Source: Mycolicibacterium peregrinum (lineage in GTDB: Bacteria; Actinomycetota; Actinomycetes; Mycobacteriales; Mycobacteriaceae). Taken from it: a stretch of DNA of 64,000 nt. The notes under the pieces were generated by a model, which worked only from the letters and a program-made list of their open reading frames with translations, had not been told where the DNA came from and searched no databases. The position numbers were made by a program, and so were the translations under genes. Positions 42,357 through 50,525 of the stretch are shown piece by piece (the first letter of the stretch is position 1; each line of letters begins with the position of its first letter). The stretch is taken from contig NZ_LQPP01000037.1 in the NCBI RefSeq assembly GCF_002102345.1, positions 1 through 64,000 on the forward strand. The letters are read 5' to 3'.

Positions 42357-43586
42357 TTAGCGCAATGAATACCGCACCGGCAGGTGCTTGAGTCCGCCGA
42401 CGAACGTGGTCGCCGTGTGCGCGGGCGAGCCGGCCAGCTCCATCGAATCCAGCCGTGGCACAAGCTCACTGAAGAAGCTGTTGATCTCCATGCGCGCCAG
42501 CGCCGCCCCGAGACAGAAATGCACACCGTAGCCGAACGCCACATGCTTGTTGGGATCGCGGCCGACATCGAACCGGAACGGATCGGTGAACACTTCTTCG
42601 TCCCGGTTGCCCGACGGGTAGGCCAGTAGTACCGACTCCCCCGCTGCGATGGCGGTGCCGCGCACCGTGGTGTCGATCGCCGCGGTGCGCATGAACGCCT
42701 TCACCGGCGTCACCCAACGGATCATCTCTTCGGTGGCCGTGCCCATCAAGCCGGGATCGGCCTGCAATCGCGCCAACTGGTCAGGGTTCTCGATCATGGC
42801 CTGCATGCCGCCGGAGATCGTGGCGCTGGTGGTGTCATGTCCGGCGGCCGCCACGATCGCGTAGTAGGACACCGTCTCGATGTCGTTGAGCGGCTCACCG
42901 TCGATGCGGGCGTTGGCAATTGCCGATGCCAGGTCGTCGGTGGGGTTCTCCCGCCGGGAGGCGGTCAGCGCGGTGAAGTACTGGAACATCTCCAGCAGGG
43001 CGGACATGGTGTCCCCGGAGTCGCGCTGGTATTCGTCATCGTCGCTGCCGAACAGCTCCTGCGTCAGCTTCAGCATCAGCGGGAAGTCGGCTTCGGGCAC
43101 CCCGAGCAGGGACATGATCACGTACAGCGGATAGTTGACCGCCACTTCCTGGACAAAGTCGCATTCGCCACCGGCGGCCAGCATCTTGTCCACGTGGATC
43201 TTGGCCAGCTCGTCGACGCGTACCTTCAACGCCCGCATAGCTTTCGGGCGGAACCAGTCCGCCCCGATGGCCCGCATCACCCGATGCTCGGGGTCATCCA
43301 TGTGGATCAGGGTGCGGACGCCGACGGCAGCTTGGTTGTCGTCGTTCTCGGACGTCATCAGGACCGGTCGGGGCGAGTTGGTGAAGACGTCGTTGGCGCG
43401 CTCGATGTCCATGATGTCGTTGTGCTTGGTGATGGCCCAGAACGGCTTGTAGCCGGGCACCTCAACCCAGGACACCGGGGCGTTGGCCCGCAGGTGGGCC
43501 AGGTCCGCATGGAAGGCCGCCTCGTCGGCATACGCCGACGGATTGGCGAACTTCTTGGCGACCTCGTCGATCGTGCGGACGGTCAT
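42357..43586 (-). CDS. Cytochrome P450 monooxygenase
   Basis: The 409-residue P450 has the haem motif FGYGVHFCLGAALARMEI (Cys near residue 359), the I-helix AAAGHDTTSATIS and the ExxR region TEEMIRW. It hydroxylates an unknown, probably alicyclic or steroid-like, substrate, with electrons from a ferredoxin not seen here. The ATG at 43586 follows GAGGAG and overlaps the upstream LLM gene stop by 4 bp (ATGA), so the two are one operon. Confidence 0.92.
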   Translation of the reverse strand: MTVRTIDEVAKKFANPSAYADEAAFHADLAHLRANAPVSWVEVPGYKPFWAITKHNDIMDIERANDVFTNSPRPVLMTSENDDNQAAVGVRTLIHMDDPEHRVMRAIGADWFRPKAMRALKVRVDELAKIHVDKMLAAGGECDFVQEVAVNYPLYVIMSLLGVPEADFPLMLKLTQELFGSDDDEYQRDSGDTMSALLEMFQYFTALTASRRENPTDDLASAIANARIDGEPLNDIETVSYYAIVAAAGHDTTSATISGGMQAMIENPDQLARLQADPGLMGTATEEMIRWVTPVKAFMRTAAIDTTVRGTAIAAGESVLLAYPSGNRDEEVFTDPFRFDVGRDPNKHVAFGYGVHFCLGAALARMEINSFFSELVPRLDSMELAGSPAHTATTFVGGLKHLPVRYSLR

Positions 43587-44638
43587 ACGTTGCTCCTCAC
43601 TGGCGGGCATTCGCGAAACTCCTGAATCACCGCGTTGACGGTTTCCGGGGACACAGCGGCGGGAAAGCCTGGCAGCACGCGGTCGATGACGCCGTCGCAA
43701 CGGCGCCGCAATGCCGCGGCCAGTTCGGGGATCGGCGCGACCACGGCGAACGTGCCGAGCACCTCGTCGTCGATCAGCTCACCCATCGCGTCCCACCGGC
43801 CGGCCAGCGACAGCCGGTGCAGTTCGGTGTGCAGATCTCCCCAGCCGTGTAGCTCCAGGACTTTGCGGTACGCCGGTGTCGAGCCGTAGAACGCGAGTTG
43901 TTTGCGGGTCGCGACCGACGCCGCGGCCATCTCCTGTTCGTCGGCGCCCGTGACGACGAAGACCGGGCAGGACAGCTCGAAGTCGCCACGGTCGCGCCCG
44001 CTGCGGTCCATGCCGCGCTGCAACGCGACCGTCGTCACCTCGTCCAGATAGCGCCGTGTGGTGAACGCGTGCGCCAGCAACCCGTCGGCCACCTCACCGC
44101 ACACCTCGGTCATCAGTTCACCGACGGCCGCGAGGAACACCTTGGGGAACGGCAGCGTTGACGGCTCCGGGGTGAACGTCGGCGTCATGATCTTGTGGGT
44201 GTAGAACTCGCCCTCGAACCTCAACTTGGTGCCGTCGCGCCAACATTCCCAAATCGCCTGCAACGCTTCGATATACTCGCGCATCCGGCGCGCCGGGTGA
44301 CTCCACGGCATGCTGAAACGCTTCTCGATGTGCGGCTGGATCTGGGTGCCCAGGCCAAGGATGAAGCGCCCGGCCGAGTAGGTCTGTAGATCCCAGCCCA
44401 GCTGAGCCATGGTCATCGGATTGCGGGCGAAAGCCACCGCGATGCTGGTGCCGATCTGGAGCCGTTCGGTGTGCTCGGCCGCCAGCGCGAGCGGCAGGAA
44501 CGGGTCGTGGTTGATCTCGCCCGTCCAGCACCCGTCGTAGCCGTGCTCTTCCAGCTCGCGGGCGATGTCCGGAACTTCGGCCAGCCGGCTGGGGATGCCG
44601 CGGTCGACTTTGACAGCGCGGGGAACGGGGTCACTCAT
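43583..44638 (-). CDS. Luciferase-like (F420/FMN) monooxygenase 1
   Basis: This 351-residue TIM-barrel protein of the luciferase-like family is related to mycobacterial F420-dependent oxidoreductases: ARELEEHGYDGCWTGEINHDPFLPL, TSIAVAFARNPMTMAQLGWDLQ, and GRFILGLGTQIQPHIEKRF near residue 100. Such enzymes oxidise or reduce ketones and alcohols, and some act as Baeyer-Villiger oxygenases. The start at 44638 (MSDPV) is chosen three codons into the open frame. It shares a divergent promoter, with operator site 2, with the carboxyltransferase gene. Confidence 0.87.
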   Translation of the reverse strand: MSDPVPRAVKVDRGIPSRLAEVPDIARELEEHGYDGCWTGEINHDPFLPLALAAEHTERLQIGTSIAVAFARNPMTMAQLGWDLQTYSAGRFILGLGTQIQPHIEKRFSMPWSHPARRMREYIEALQAIWECWRDGTKLRFEGEFYTHKIMTPTFTPEPSTLPFPKVFLAAVGELMTEVCGEVADGLLAHAFTTRRYLDEVTTVALQRGMDRSGRDRGDFELSCPVFVVTGADEQEMAAASVATRKQLAFYGSTPAYRKVLELHGWGDLHTELHRLSLAGRWDAMGELIDDEVLGTFAVVAPIPELAAALRRRCDGVIDRVLPGFPAAVSPETVNAVIQEFRECPPVRSNV

Positions 44639-44698
44639 CGGCGACACATTCCTTTGCCAGCGTCTTTCACCATGCGCAAAACGAGCACCCGAACGACG

Positions 44699-44719
44699 CT
44701 ACAGTAAGCAATTCAGTAT
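44699..44719. promoter_or_regulatory. TTACNGTAA double site 2 (LLM/carboxyltransferase promoter)
   Basis: CTACAGTAA (44699-44707) and ATTCAGTAT (44711-44719) lie 12 bp apart, centre to centre. The site is nearly midway between the two divergent starts at 44638 and 44779, so one bound protein could control both. Confidence 0.6.
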
Positions 44720-44778
44720 GGTCAACGGCGGTAGGCTTGTGCACCCAGGCGCGAACGCTCGACAAGAAGGACGGCGGC

Positions 44779-46275
44779 ATGACGAACGACCCGGAGTGGA
44801 AAGAGACACTTGAGGATCTCGCCAACCGACGTGAACGTGCGTACGGCATGGGCGGAGCCGAACGGCTGGCCAAGCACCACGGCAAGGGCAAGCTCGACGC
44901 GCGCGCCCGGATCGCCCGCCTCCTCGATCCCGACACCTTTCAGGAATTCGGCACCCTGGTCGGCGGTGACATCGCCTCCGACGGTCTGGTGGCGGGCGCC
45001 GGCCGCATCGACGGGACGCCGGTGATGGTGGGCGCCGAGGACTTCACCACGCTGGCCGGCAGTATCGGCCCGGGCGGAAACGCCAAACGGTATCGGCTCC
45101 CCCAGTTGGCCTTGCGAAACAAGATCCCACTCGTGATGTTGTTGGAGGGCGCGGGTTTCCGCCCCAGCGGTGAGCACTACGGACGAACCCCGACCGATCT
45201 GATCGCCCAGGCGAAATGCTCGGGAAAGGTGCCCACCGTATCGGCGATCCTGGGTCCGTCCGCCGGCCACGGTGCCCTGGTGGCCCCGGTGTGCGACTTC
45301 AGCATCATGAGCCAACAAGGAGCGATCTTCACCGCCGGGCCCCCTGTGGTGAAAGAGTCCACCGGAGAGGATATTTCGAAGGAGGATCTCGGCGGCCCGA
45401 ACGTGGCACTGGCCAGCGGCGTGATCCACAACTACGCCGAGGACGACGAGACGGTCATCGACGATATCCGGCGCTACCTGTCGTATTTCCCGTCCAGTGC
45501 GTGGTCATACCCGCCGACGCGGCTTGCCGACGACACCGCAGACCCGCGGCTCACCCCGGAGATTCTCGATATCGTGTCCCGCGACAACCGCCAGATCTAC
45601 GACATGCGCGCGGTGATCGATGAGATCTTCGACCGGCCCGACTGGTTCGAGGTACAACCGAAGTTCGGCCGCGCGATCATTTGCGCTCTGGCCCATCTTG
45701 GCGGTTATCCGGTCGCAGTGGTGGCCAACCAGCCCCAGGTGATGGCCGGTTCGATCGATGCCGATGCCGCCGACAAGGCAGCGCATTTCATCACCGTGGC
45801 CGACTCGTTCCATCTGCCGATCGTGTTCCTCGCCGACAATCCCGGCATGCTGCCGGGCAGCCAGTCCGAACGCAGCGGCGTGCTGCGCAGTGGGGCGCGG
45901 ATGTTCGCCGCCCAGACTGCCGCCACCACCCTCAAACTGCATGTGACATTGCGCAAGGCATTCGGCTTCGGCTCGATGGTCATGTCGCTGCTTGGTTTCG
46001 ACGACCAGGTGGCCACGTTCGCCTATCCCGGCGCGACGATGGGGGCGATGGGTGCGGCGGCGCTCAGCGCCGCCACCCATGCCGGCGAGGATTACACCGA
46101 GGTGCTCAAGCGGATGGAACTCGAGGCTTCGTTCCGGTCGGCAGGCCACCTCGGTTTCGACGAGCTCATCTCCCCGGAGGAGACGCGGAACGCCCTGTTG
46201 GTCACCCTGCAGCACGGCATCTTCAGCCGTCAGGCAGTCGCCGAACCGGTGTCCCGCACCCTGATCACGCCGTAA
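44779..46275 (+). CDS. Acyl-CoA carboxylase beta subunit (carboxyltransferase)
   Basis: This 498-residue protein has the paired crotonase-type halves of biotin-dependent carboxyltransferases: GKLDARARIARLLDPDTFQEFG, the oxyanion-forming LEGAGFRPSG, GPSAGHGALVAPVCDFSIM, and the C-terminal GFGSMVMSLLGFDDQVATFAYPGATMGAMGAAAL. It transfers CO2 from biotin to an acyl-CoA, but no alpha (biotinylated) subunit lies nearby. The ATG at 44779 is preferred because GAAGGACGG precedes it. It may carboxylate, or run in reverse on, a branched intermediate of the cluster. Confidence 0.9.
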   Translation: MTNDPEWKETLEDLANRRERAYGMGGAERLAKHHGKGKLDARARIARLLDPDTFQEFGTLVGGDIASDGLVAGAGRIDGTPVMVGAEDFTTLAGSIGPGGNAKRYRLPQLALRNKIPLVMLLEGAGFRPSGEHYGRTPTDLIAQAKCSGKVPTVSAILGPSAGHGALVAPVCDFSIMSQQGAIFTAGPPVVKESTGEDISKEDLGGPNVALASGVIHNYAEDDETVIDDIRRYLSYFPSSAWSYPPTRLADDTADPRLTPEILDIVSRDNRQIYDMRAVIDEIFDRPDWFEVQPKFGRAIICALAHLGGYPVAVVANQPQVMAGSIDADAADKAAHFITVADSFHLPIVFLADNPGMLPGSQSERSGVLRSGARMFAAQTAATTLKLHVTLRKAFGFGSMVMSLLGFDDQVATFAYPGATMGAMGAAALSAATHAGEDYTEVLKRMELEASFRSAGHLGFDELISPEETRNALLVTLQHGIFSRQAVAEPVSRTLITP

Positions 46276-46285
46276 GCCCTTCCGT

Positions 46286-46317
46286 CGAGCAGTCCCCCGC
46301 TCGCGGGAGACTGCTCG
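46286..46317. terminator. Bidirectional hairpin terminator
   Basis: CGAGCAGTCCCCCGC (46286-46300) and GCGGGAGACTGCTCG (46303-46317) pair with one mismatch around a 2-base loop. It lies between the convergent carboxyltransferase and LLM genes. It shares CGAGCAG outer arms with the 58-bp hairpins but not their AAAACTGCCC core. Confidence 0.75.
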
Positions 46318-46322
46318 GCGGG

Positions 46323-47369
46323 TCAAGCCTTGGTGGCCCGGTACTCGGTGACGATCGGCTCGAGCTCGTCCGGGGTGGCCCCGTGCATGATCACGGCATC
46401 GGCACCGTAGTCGAACTCCTTGCGGATGCGGTCCACGCATTGAATCGCCGATCCGGTGGCCGATGGCTCCAACCACTCATCGGGGATCAGCGTGGCGATG
46501 TGCTCGATCTGCTCGGCGCTGGCCTTGTGGTCGATGCCGCCCGGTATCGAGGTGACGACGGAGTCTTCCCGGAAGCGTTGCAGCACGGCCGGATCCCAGC
46601 CGTTGGTGCTCACCAACAGGTCGCCATAGCCCTGCAGGTAGGTGGCGAGTCGGGCCACGGTCTTCTTCAGGCGCAGTTCCTCGGGCAGGTGATCGCCCAC
46701 GGTGGCGAAGCACGACCATACCCGCACACTGTCGGGGTCGCGGCCGGCCTGCTCGGCGGCTTCTTTGACGGTCTTGACCGCGCGTTGCAGCGTCTCGGGG
46801 GTGAAGTAGGTGTGCAAGATGACGTCGTCGAACTCCCGCCCACCCAGCGCCAGGGTCTGCGGGCCGAAGGCCACGATTGCCAACCGGATGTCCTCGTTGA
46901 AGTCGGGGTCGAGGAACAGCACCTGATACTTGCCGATCGGGCCGTCGTGATTGAACACCACCTCGCCATGCCACAGCTTGCGCATGACCTGTGCGAAGTC
47001 CTCCATCTGAGCGGTGGTCACCGCGGGAACCCCGAACGCGTTGTACATGGCCGCGACGCCGCGCCCGATGCCCAAGGTGAATCGGCCCCGGGACAACCGG
47101 TGCATCGTGGTGGCCCACGATCCGGTGATCAGGGGGTGGCGGGTGTTGTGATTGGTTGCGGCCGTGGCGATCTGCATCCGATCGGTCACCGCGCAAGCCG
47201 CGCCGACGAGCGACGAGGCTTCCTTGACGTTCCACCGCTCCGAGATGAATGCGGTGCCGAAGCCGAGTTCCTCGCCGCGGCGCGCCTCGTCCATCAACGT
47301 CGCCGGGCCTTCACCACCGGCACCGGCCAGCAGGTAGTAGCCGAGTTCGTCGAGTACCGGTTGTTTCAT
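46323..47369 (-). CDS. Luciferase-like (F420/FMN) monooxygenase 2
   Basis: The 348-residue luciferase-like protein shows GFGTAFISERWNVKEASSLVGAACAVT, TAATNHNTRHPLITGSWATTMHRLS, and GRFTLGIGRGVAAMY, the flavin- or F420-binding barrel of the mycobacterial TIGR03857-like group. The substrate is unknown. Its start at 47369 overlaps the SnoaL-like gene stop by 4 bp. It is the last gene of the three-gene minus-strand operon 48786-46323. Confidence 0.88.
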   Translation of the reverse strand: MKQPVLDELGYYLLAGAGGEGPATLMDEARRGEELGFGTAFISERWNVKEASSLVGAACAVTDRMQIATAATNHNTRHPLITGSWATTMHRLSRGRFTLGIGRGVAAMYNAFGVPAVTTAQMEDFAQVMRKLWHGEVVFNHDGPIGKYQVLFLDPDFNEDIRLAIVAFGPQTLALGGREFDDVILHTYFTPETLQRAVKTVKEAAEQAGRDPDSVRVWSCFATVGDHLPEELRLKKTVARLATYLQGYGDLLVSTNGWDPAVLQRFREDSVVTSIPGGIDHKASAEQIEHIATLIPDEWLEPSATGSAIQCVDRIRKEFDYGADAVIMHGATPDELEPIVTEYRATKA

Positions 47370-47743
47370 ACCCAAACTCCTTGTTTGTAACCACAGTTCC
47401 ACACCTCGGTGATGCGGCCGTCGACCACCCGGAAGATCTCCATGCTGCTCACCGTCATGGCGTTACCGTCGGGGAACGTCATCGGGGATTCGTACACGAT
47501 CGCCACGTGCTCGCCGTCGTCACCGGCGACGACCAGGTTGAGATCGAACCGGATCGTCTCGAACATCGCCCAGTGATCGATCACCCGGTTCACCGCCTCT
47601 TCGTGGGTGAGCACCTTCGCCTCACCCACATCGTGGCGGATCACGGTCTCTCCCAACAGTTCATCGGCGAGGGCGAAGTCCTTCTCGTTCCAAACCACCC
47701 AGTTGTACTGTTCGACGACTTCCCGCGCAGTGCGAACGGTCAC
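47366..47743 (-). CDS. SnoaL-like (NTF2-fold) protein
   Basis: The 125-residue protein has the NTF2 pattern: AREVVEQYNWVVWNEKDFALADELLGETVIRHDVGEAKVL, then AVNRVIDHWAMFETIRFDLNLVVAGDDGEHVAIVYES. The GTG at 47743 overlaps the stop of the phosphotransferase gene in a GTGA unit, excluding the longer frame. It may isomerise or dehydrate a pathway intermediate; catalytic residues are not certain. Confidence 0.82.
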   Translation of the reverse strand: MTVRTAREVVEQYNWVVWNEKDFALADELLGETVIRHDVGEAKVLTHEEAVNRVIDHWAMFETIRFDLNLVVAGDDGEHVAIVYESPMTFPDGNAMTVSSMEIFRVVDGRITEVWNCGYKQGVWV

Positions 47744-48786
47744 GCAAAGACCTCCAGGGCGTTGATGTCTTCGATCGCCGCGACGGCCCGGTCGATGAGC
47801 GTCAGGCACAGCTGCCGGGACCGCTCGGGTGCGACGTCCCAGGTGAGCAGGGCGACCACCGGCATGTACAGCAGCAGCGCGGTCGCGAAACGGTAATGCC
47901 GCCACGCCTCGTCGAACGTGTACCCGGCAACCTGGCTGACGTAGTCACGCAGCAGCTCCTCGTCTCGGCCGTGACGCACCTCGGTCGGCAGACCCTGGCT
48001 GACCAGATACGCGATATCTGCCGCACCCGCGCCGCGGACCGTCAGCTGGAAGTCGACCACCTTGAGCGCGTCCTCGCGAAAGAACATGTTGTCGGCGCGG
48101 ATGTCTCCGTGCAACAACATGTTCCGTTCCGAAAGCGCGGAAAGCGCGGTGGGTGCGAGATCGGCGAACCGCTCGGCGAACGCGGCGACCGCCGGCGGCA
48201 CCGGCTGACGGGCATGGTCCAGGTAGAGCTGCCAACCAGGAGCGAAGGCCGGCAGGAACAGGTCCCGGGTCAACGTGCTGTCGATACTCGGGAACTCTTG
48301 CAGTACAGCATCATCGACGCCTGCCGACCAGGTGTGCAGGCGGGCCAGCTGCTCGATACAGAGCTGGGCACGCGGCAACGACAACCCGGCCAGGTGGTCG
48401 GCGTTCTCCCAGTCCCGCAGATCTTCGAGCACGAGCACGAAGCCGGCTCCAGACATCCGCGCGACGTGGCAGTGCGGCGTGGCGATGGGCGCATCCGGCG
48501 CGACGTGCTGGTAGAAGTACAGCTCGCGTTGGTAGCCGCCGAGCATCTCCATGCCGCCCCGCGCCAGTGAGTCGGCGGGCAGTTTGACGATCAAAGTCTC
48601 TGGGACATCGTCGGATCCGTTGAGATGGATCCGGTACAACGCCGCGGAGAAGCCGGTGTCCAGCGCGATCCGCTCGGCCCGCACCGCCGTCACCTTCGTG
48701 CCCAGCGCTTCGGTCAGCCAGGACGCGGTCACCTCCTCGATGCCCGTGGGCACCGGTCCGGAAACCGGCACTGCGACTGATGTCAT
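47740..48786 (-). CDS. APH-family phosphotransferase
   Basis: This 348-residue kinase-fold protein has the catalytic loop LLHGDIRADNMFF and the metal site VVDFQLTVRGAGAADIAYLVSQG, plus the N-terminal TGFSAALYRIHL. It belongs to the ecdysteroid-kinase/DUF1679-like APH group, which phosphorylates hydroxyl groups. In a catabolic operon it may phosphorylate a hydroxylated substrate rather than an antibiotic. The ATG at 48786 follows GGAGG. It faces a TetR gene across a palindrome at 48818-48834. Confidence 0.83.
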   Translation of the reverse strand: MTSVAVPVSGPVPTGIEEVTASWLTEALGTKVTAVRAERIALDTGFSAALYRIHLNGSDDVPETLIVKLPADSLARGGMEMLGGYQRELYFYQHVAPDAPIATPHCHVARMSGAGFVLVLEDLRDWENADHLAGLSLPRAQLCIEQLARLHTWSAGVDDAVLQEFPSIDSTLTRDLFLPAFAPGWQLYLDHARQPVPPAVAAFAERFADLAPTALSALSERNMLLHGDIRADNMFFREDALKVVDFQLTVRGAGAADIAYLVSQGLPTEVRHGRDEELLRDYVSQVAGYTFDEAWRHYRFATALLLYMPVVALLTWDVAPERSRQLCLTLIDRAVAAIEDINALEVFA

Positions 48787-48817
48787 CGTCGACCTCCGCA
48801 CACAAATTTGACGCAGA

Positions 48818-48834
48818 ACAACTAAGTTAGTTGT
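48818..48834. promoter_or_regulatory. Palindromic operator in the phosphotransferase/tetR promoter
   Basis: ACAACTAA and TTAGTTGT are perfect 8-bp arms around a single G. It lies 20 bp before the tetR GTG and 31 bp before the phosphotransferase ATG. It is a different sequence from the TTACNGTAA sites, implying a separate local circuit run by the neighbouring TetR protein. Confidence 0.65.
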
Positions 48835-48854
48835 CGACCGTCTAATATGCAAGG

Positions 48855-49463
48855 GTGCCTTCTCCAGCCCAGGGCCTCACCCAGCCGGAGCGCGTGGAAC
48901 TGTCCTCGCGCCGGCTGCTCCAGGCTGCCGCTGAGCTGATTGTCGAAAAGGGCTGGGAAGCAACGACTGCCGCCGAGATCGGACGGCGGGCGGGATATAG
49001 CCGAGCCATGGTGCATGCTCGCTACGGCAGCAAGGACGCCATCCTCGACGCCTTCCAGGATGTGTACGTGACACGGCTGAACCCTGACCCCGAACCGGGC
49101 GCCACCGGGCTGCAGCAGGTGCTCGCGCATTTCGACCGCGTGCAGGAAATTCATGCTGAGGATGCCGCGGTGACCAGGGCCATGTTCGTATCGGCATTCG
49201 AAGCGGTAAAGACCACGTCGCCGCTGCGCGACGGCGTCCGCGCCCAGTTGGCCGGGGCAGCCGTCAAGATCGAAGCCGGTCTGCGCGCCGGTATTGCCGA
49301 TGGTTCACTGCGGCCCGACATCGACATCGACATCGCGTTGCGAGACATCACCGGATCCATCTTCGGGATCGCCTTCCAGTGGGTGGTACTGCCCGAGGAC
49401 CACGATCTCGACCACGAGATCGACTGCGTGCGAGCCCGGATCACGTCAAGCTACGGCCGTTAA
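48855..49463 (+). CDS. TetR-family regulator
   Basis: The 202-residue repressor has the helix-turn-helix segment LLQAAAELIVEKGWEATTAAEIGRRAGYSRAMVHARYGSKDAILDAF at about residues 22-68. The ligand domain is C-terminal. It starts with GTG, with little leader after the palindrome at 48818, so a leaderless or short-leader message is likely. It probably represses the divergent phosphotransferase-SnoaL-LLM operon. Its 3' end overlaps the convergent hydrolase gene by 18 bp. Confidence 0.88.
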   Translation: MPSPAQGLTQPERVELSSRRLLQAAAELIVEKGWEATTAAEIGRRAGYSRAMVHARYGSKDAILDAFQDVYVTRLNPDPEPGATGLQQVLAHFDRVQEIHAEDAAVTRAMFVSAFEAVKTTSPLRDGVRAQLAGAAVKIEAGLRAGIADGSLRPDIDIDIALRDITGSIFGIAFQWVVLPEDHDLDHEIDCVRARITSSYGR

Positions 49464-50525
49464 GAATCGCTCGGTCACATCCTGCACCGCACCAGAGAAC
49501 AGGTGCCCGACATGGCTGCCGTCGTGCCAGTGAAGCTCGCCGCCCCACTGCTCGTGCATCGCCAGGGCCGAACTGCGCAACGCCATCCGGTCATGCCAGG
49601 CGCCCACGATCAGACGTCGCTCGGCACACGGCCGGGTACGCAGCGGGTCGATCACGGAGGTCATCGCGGCCACCGTCGCTGACTGCAACTGGTGCGCCGA
49701 TTGCTGGCCCGCCGATCCCCAACGTCCCAGGTGCATGCCGATCATCGTGTTGAGGCCGAGGATCGGCGTGTAGAGGGCCACCGCGTCGACCCGAGCGTCG
49801 AGATGCGACACCAGCGCCGCCACCGCGCTGCCCAGCGACAAGCCGGCCACCGCGATCGAGGATGCCTGCGGTTCCAGCCAACCGATCAGCGCCCGTACCT
49901 CTGACACGGCCCGCATCGTGCCGGCCACGTTGGCCAGCGGATCCCGAGCCGGATACTCCGGCCAGGACCGGCGCCGCGGACCGTGTCCCGGCTGCACGGG
50001 TAAGGCGACGTTGAAGCCGAGGTCGCTCAGGCGGCGCACCCGGGCGACGAGGAGGTCCATCGGATCGCCCTGACCCGCTCCGTGCACCCAGATCAGCCAG
50101 GGCCGCGCGTCGTCGCCGCACCGGTACAGCCGGACCCTTGCCGTGGCTATCCCGCCGTGCCCGTCGGCCAGTACCGAGGCGGGCAGTGCGGGTTCGTGGT
50201 CGAAGACCAGCTCCTCGAACGTCAGCGCGCCGAATCTGCGCGGCCGGATGTGTTTGACCTGCAGAGCATCTGGCGGCGGGTGTGCGGCATCGATACCGAG
50301 TACGCCCAGTTCGTCGGCTGCCCACTGGTATTCGCCCAATGGGCGCGGAAGCTGCGGCGGTGGACCGGTCAGCGTCATACCGGTGACGACGAGTTCGTCG
50401 AGGGTGACCTCACCGAGTTGACGCAGACCGGTGACCGACAACGGGTTCCATTGCCCGGCGAGCGCACCCACCGAGCGCGGCACTACGCCTCCGAGCTCCC
50501 ACGCGATCCGGACCGCCCTATGCAA
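49446..50525 (-). CDS. Alpha/beta hydrolase
   Basis: This 359-residue protein has the alpha/beta-hydrolase fold with the oxyanion region IWVHGAGQGDPMD, the nucleophile elbow GLSLGSAVA (Ser near residue 225), and a C-terminal His in GSHVGHLFSGAV. It begins 8 bp inside the 3' end of the Baeyer-Villiger-type monooxygenase gene and is therefore likely to hydrolyse the ester or lactone that enzyme makes. The N-terminal 100 residues are unusual for simple esterases. Confidence 0.85.
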   Translation of the reverse strand: MHRAVRIAWELGGVVPRSVGALAGQWNPLSVTGLRQLGEVTLDELVVTGMTLTGPPPQLPRPLGEYQWAADELGVLGIDAAHPPPDALQVKHIRPRRFGALTFEELVFDHEPALPASVLADGHGGIATARVRLYRCGDDARPWLIWVHGAGQGDPMDLLVARVRRLSDLGFNVALPVQPGHGPRRRSWPEYPARDPLANVAGTMRAVSEVRALIGWLEPQASSIAVAGLSLGSAVAALVSHLDARVDAVALYTPILGLNTMIGMHLGRWGSAGQQSAHQLQSATVAAMTSVIDPLRTRPCAERRLIVGAWHDRMALRSSALAMHEQWGGELHWHDGSHVGHLFSGAVQDVTERFLTAVA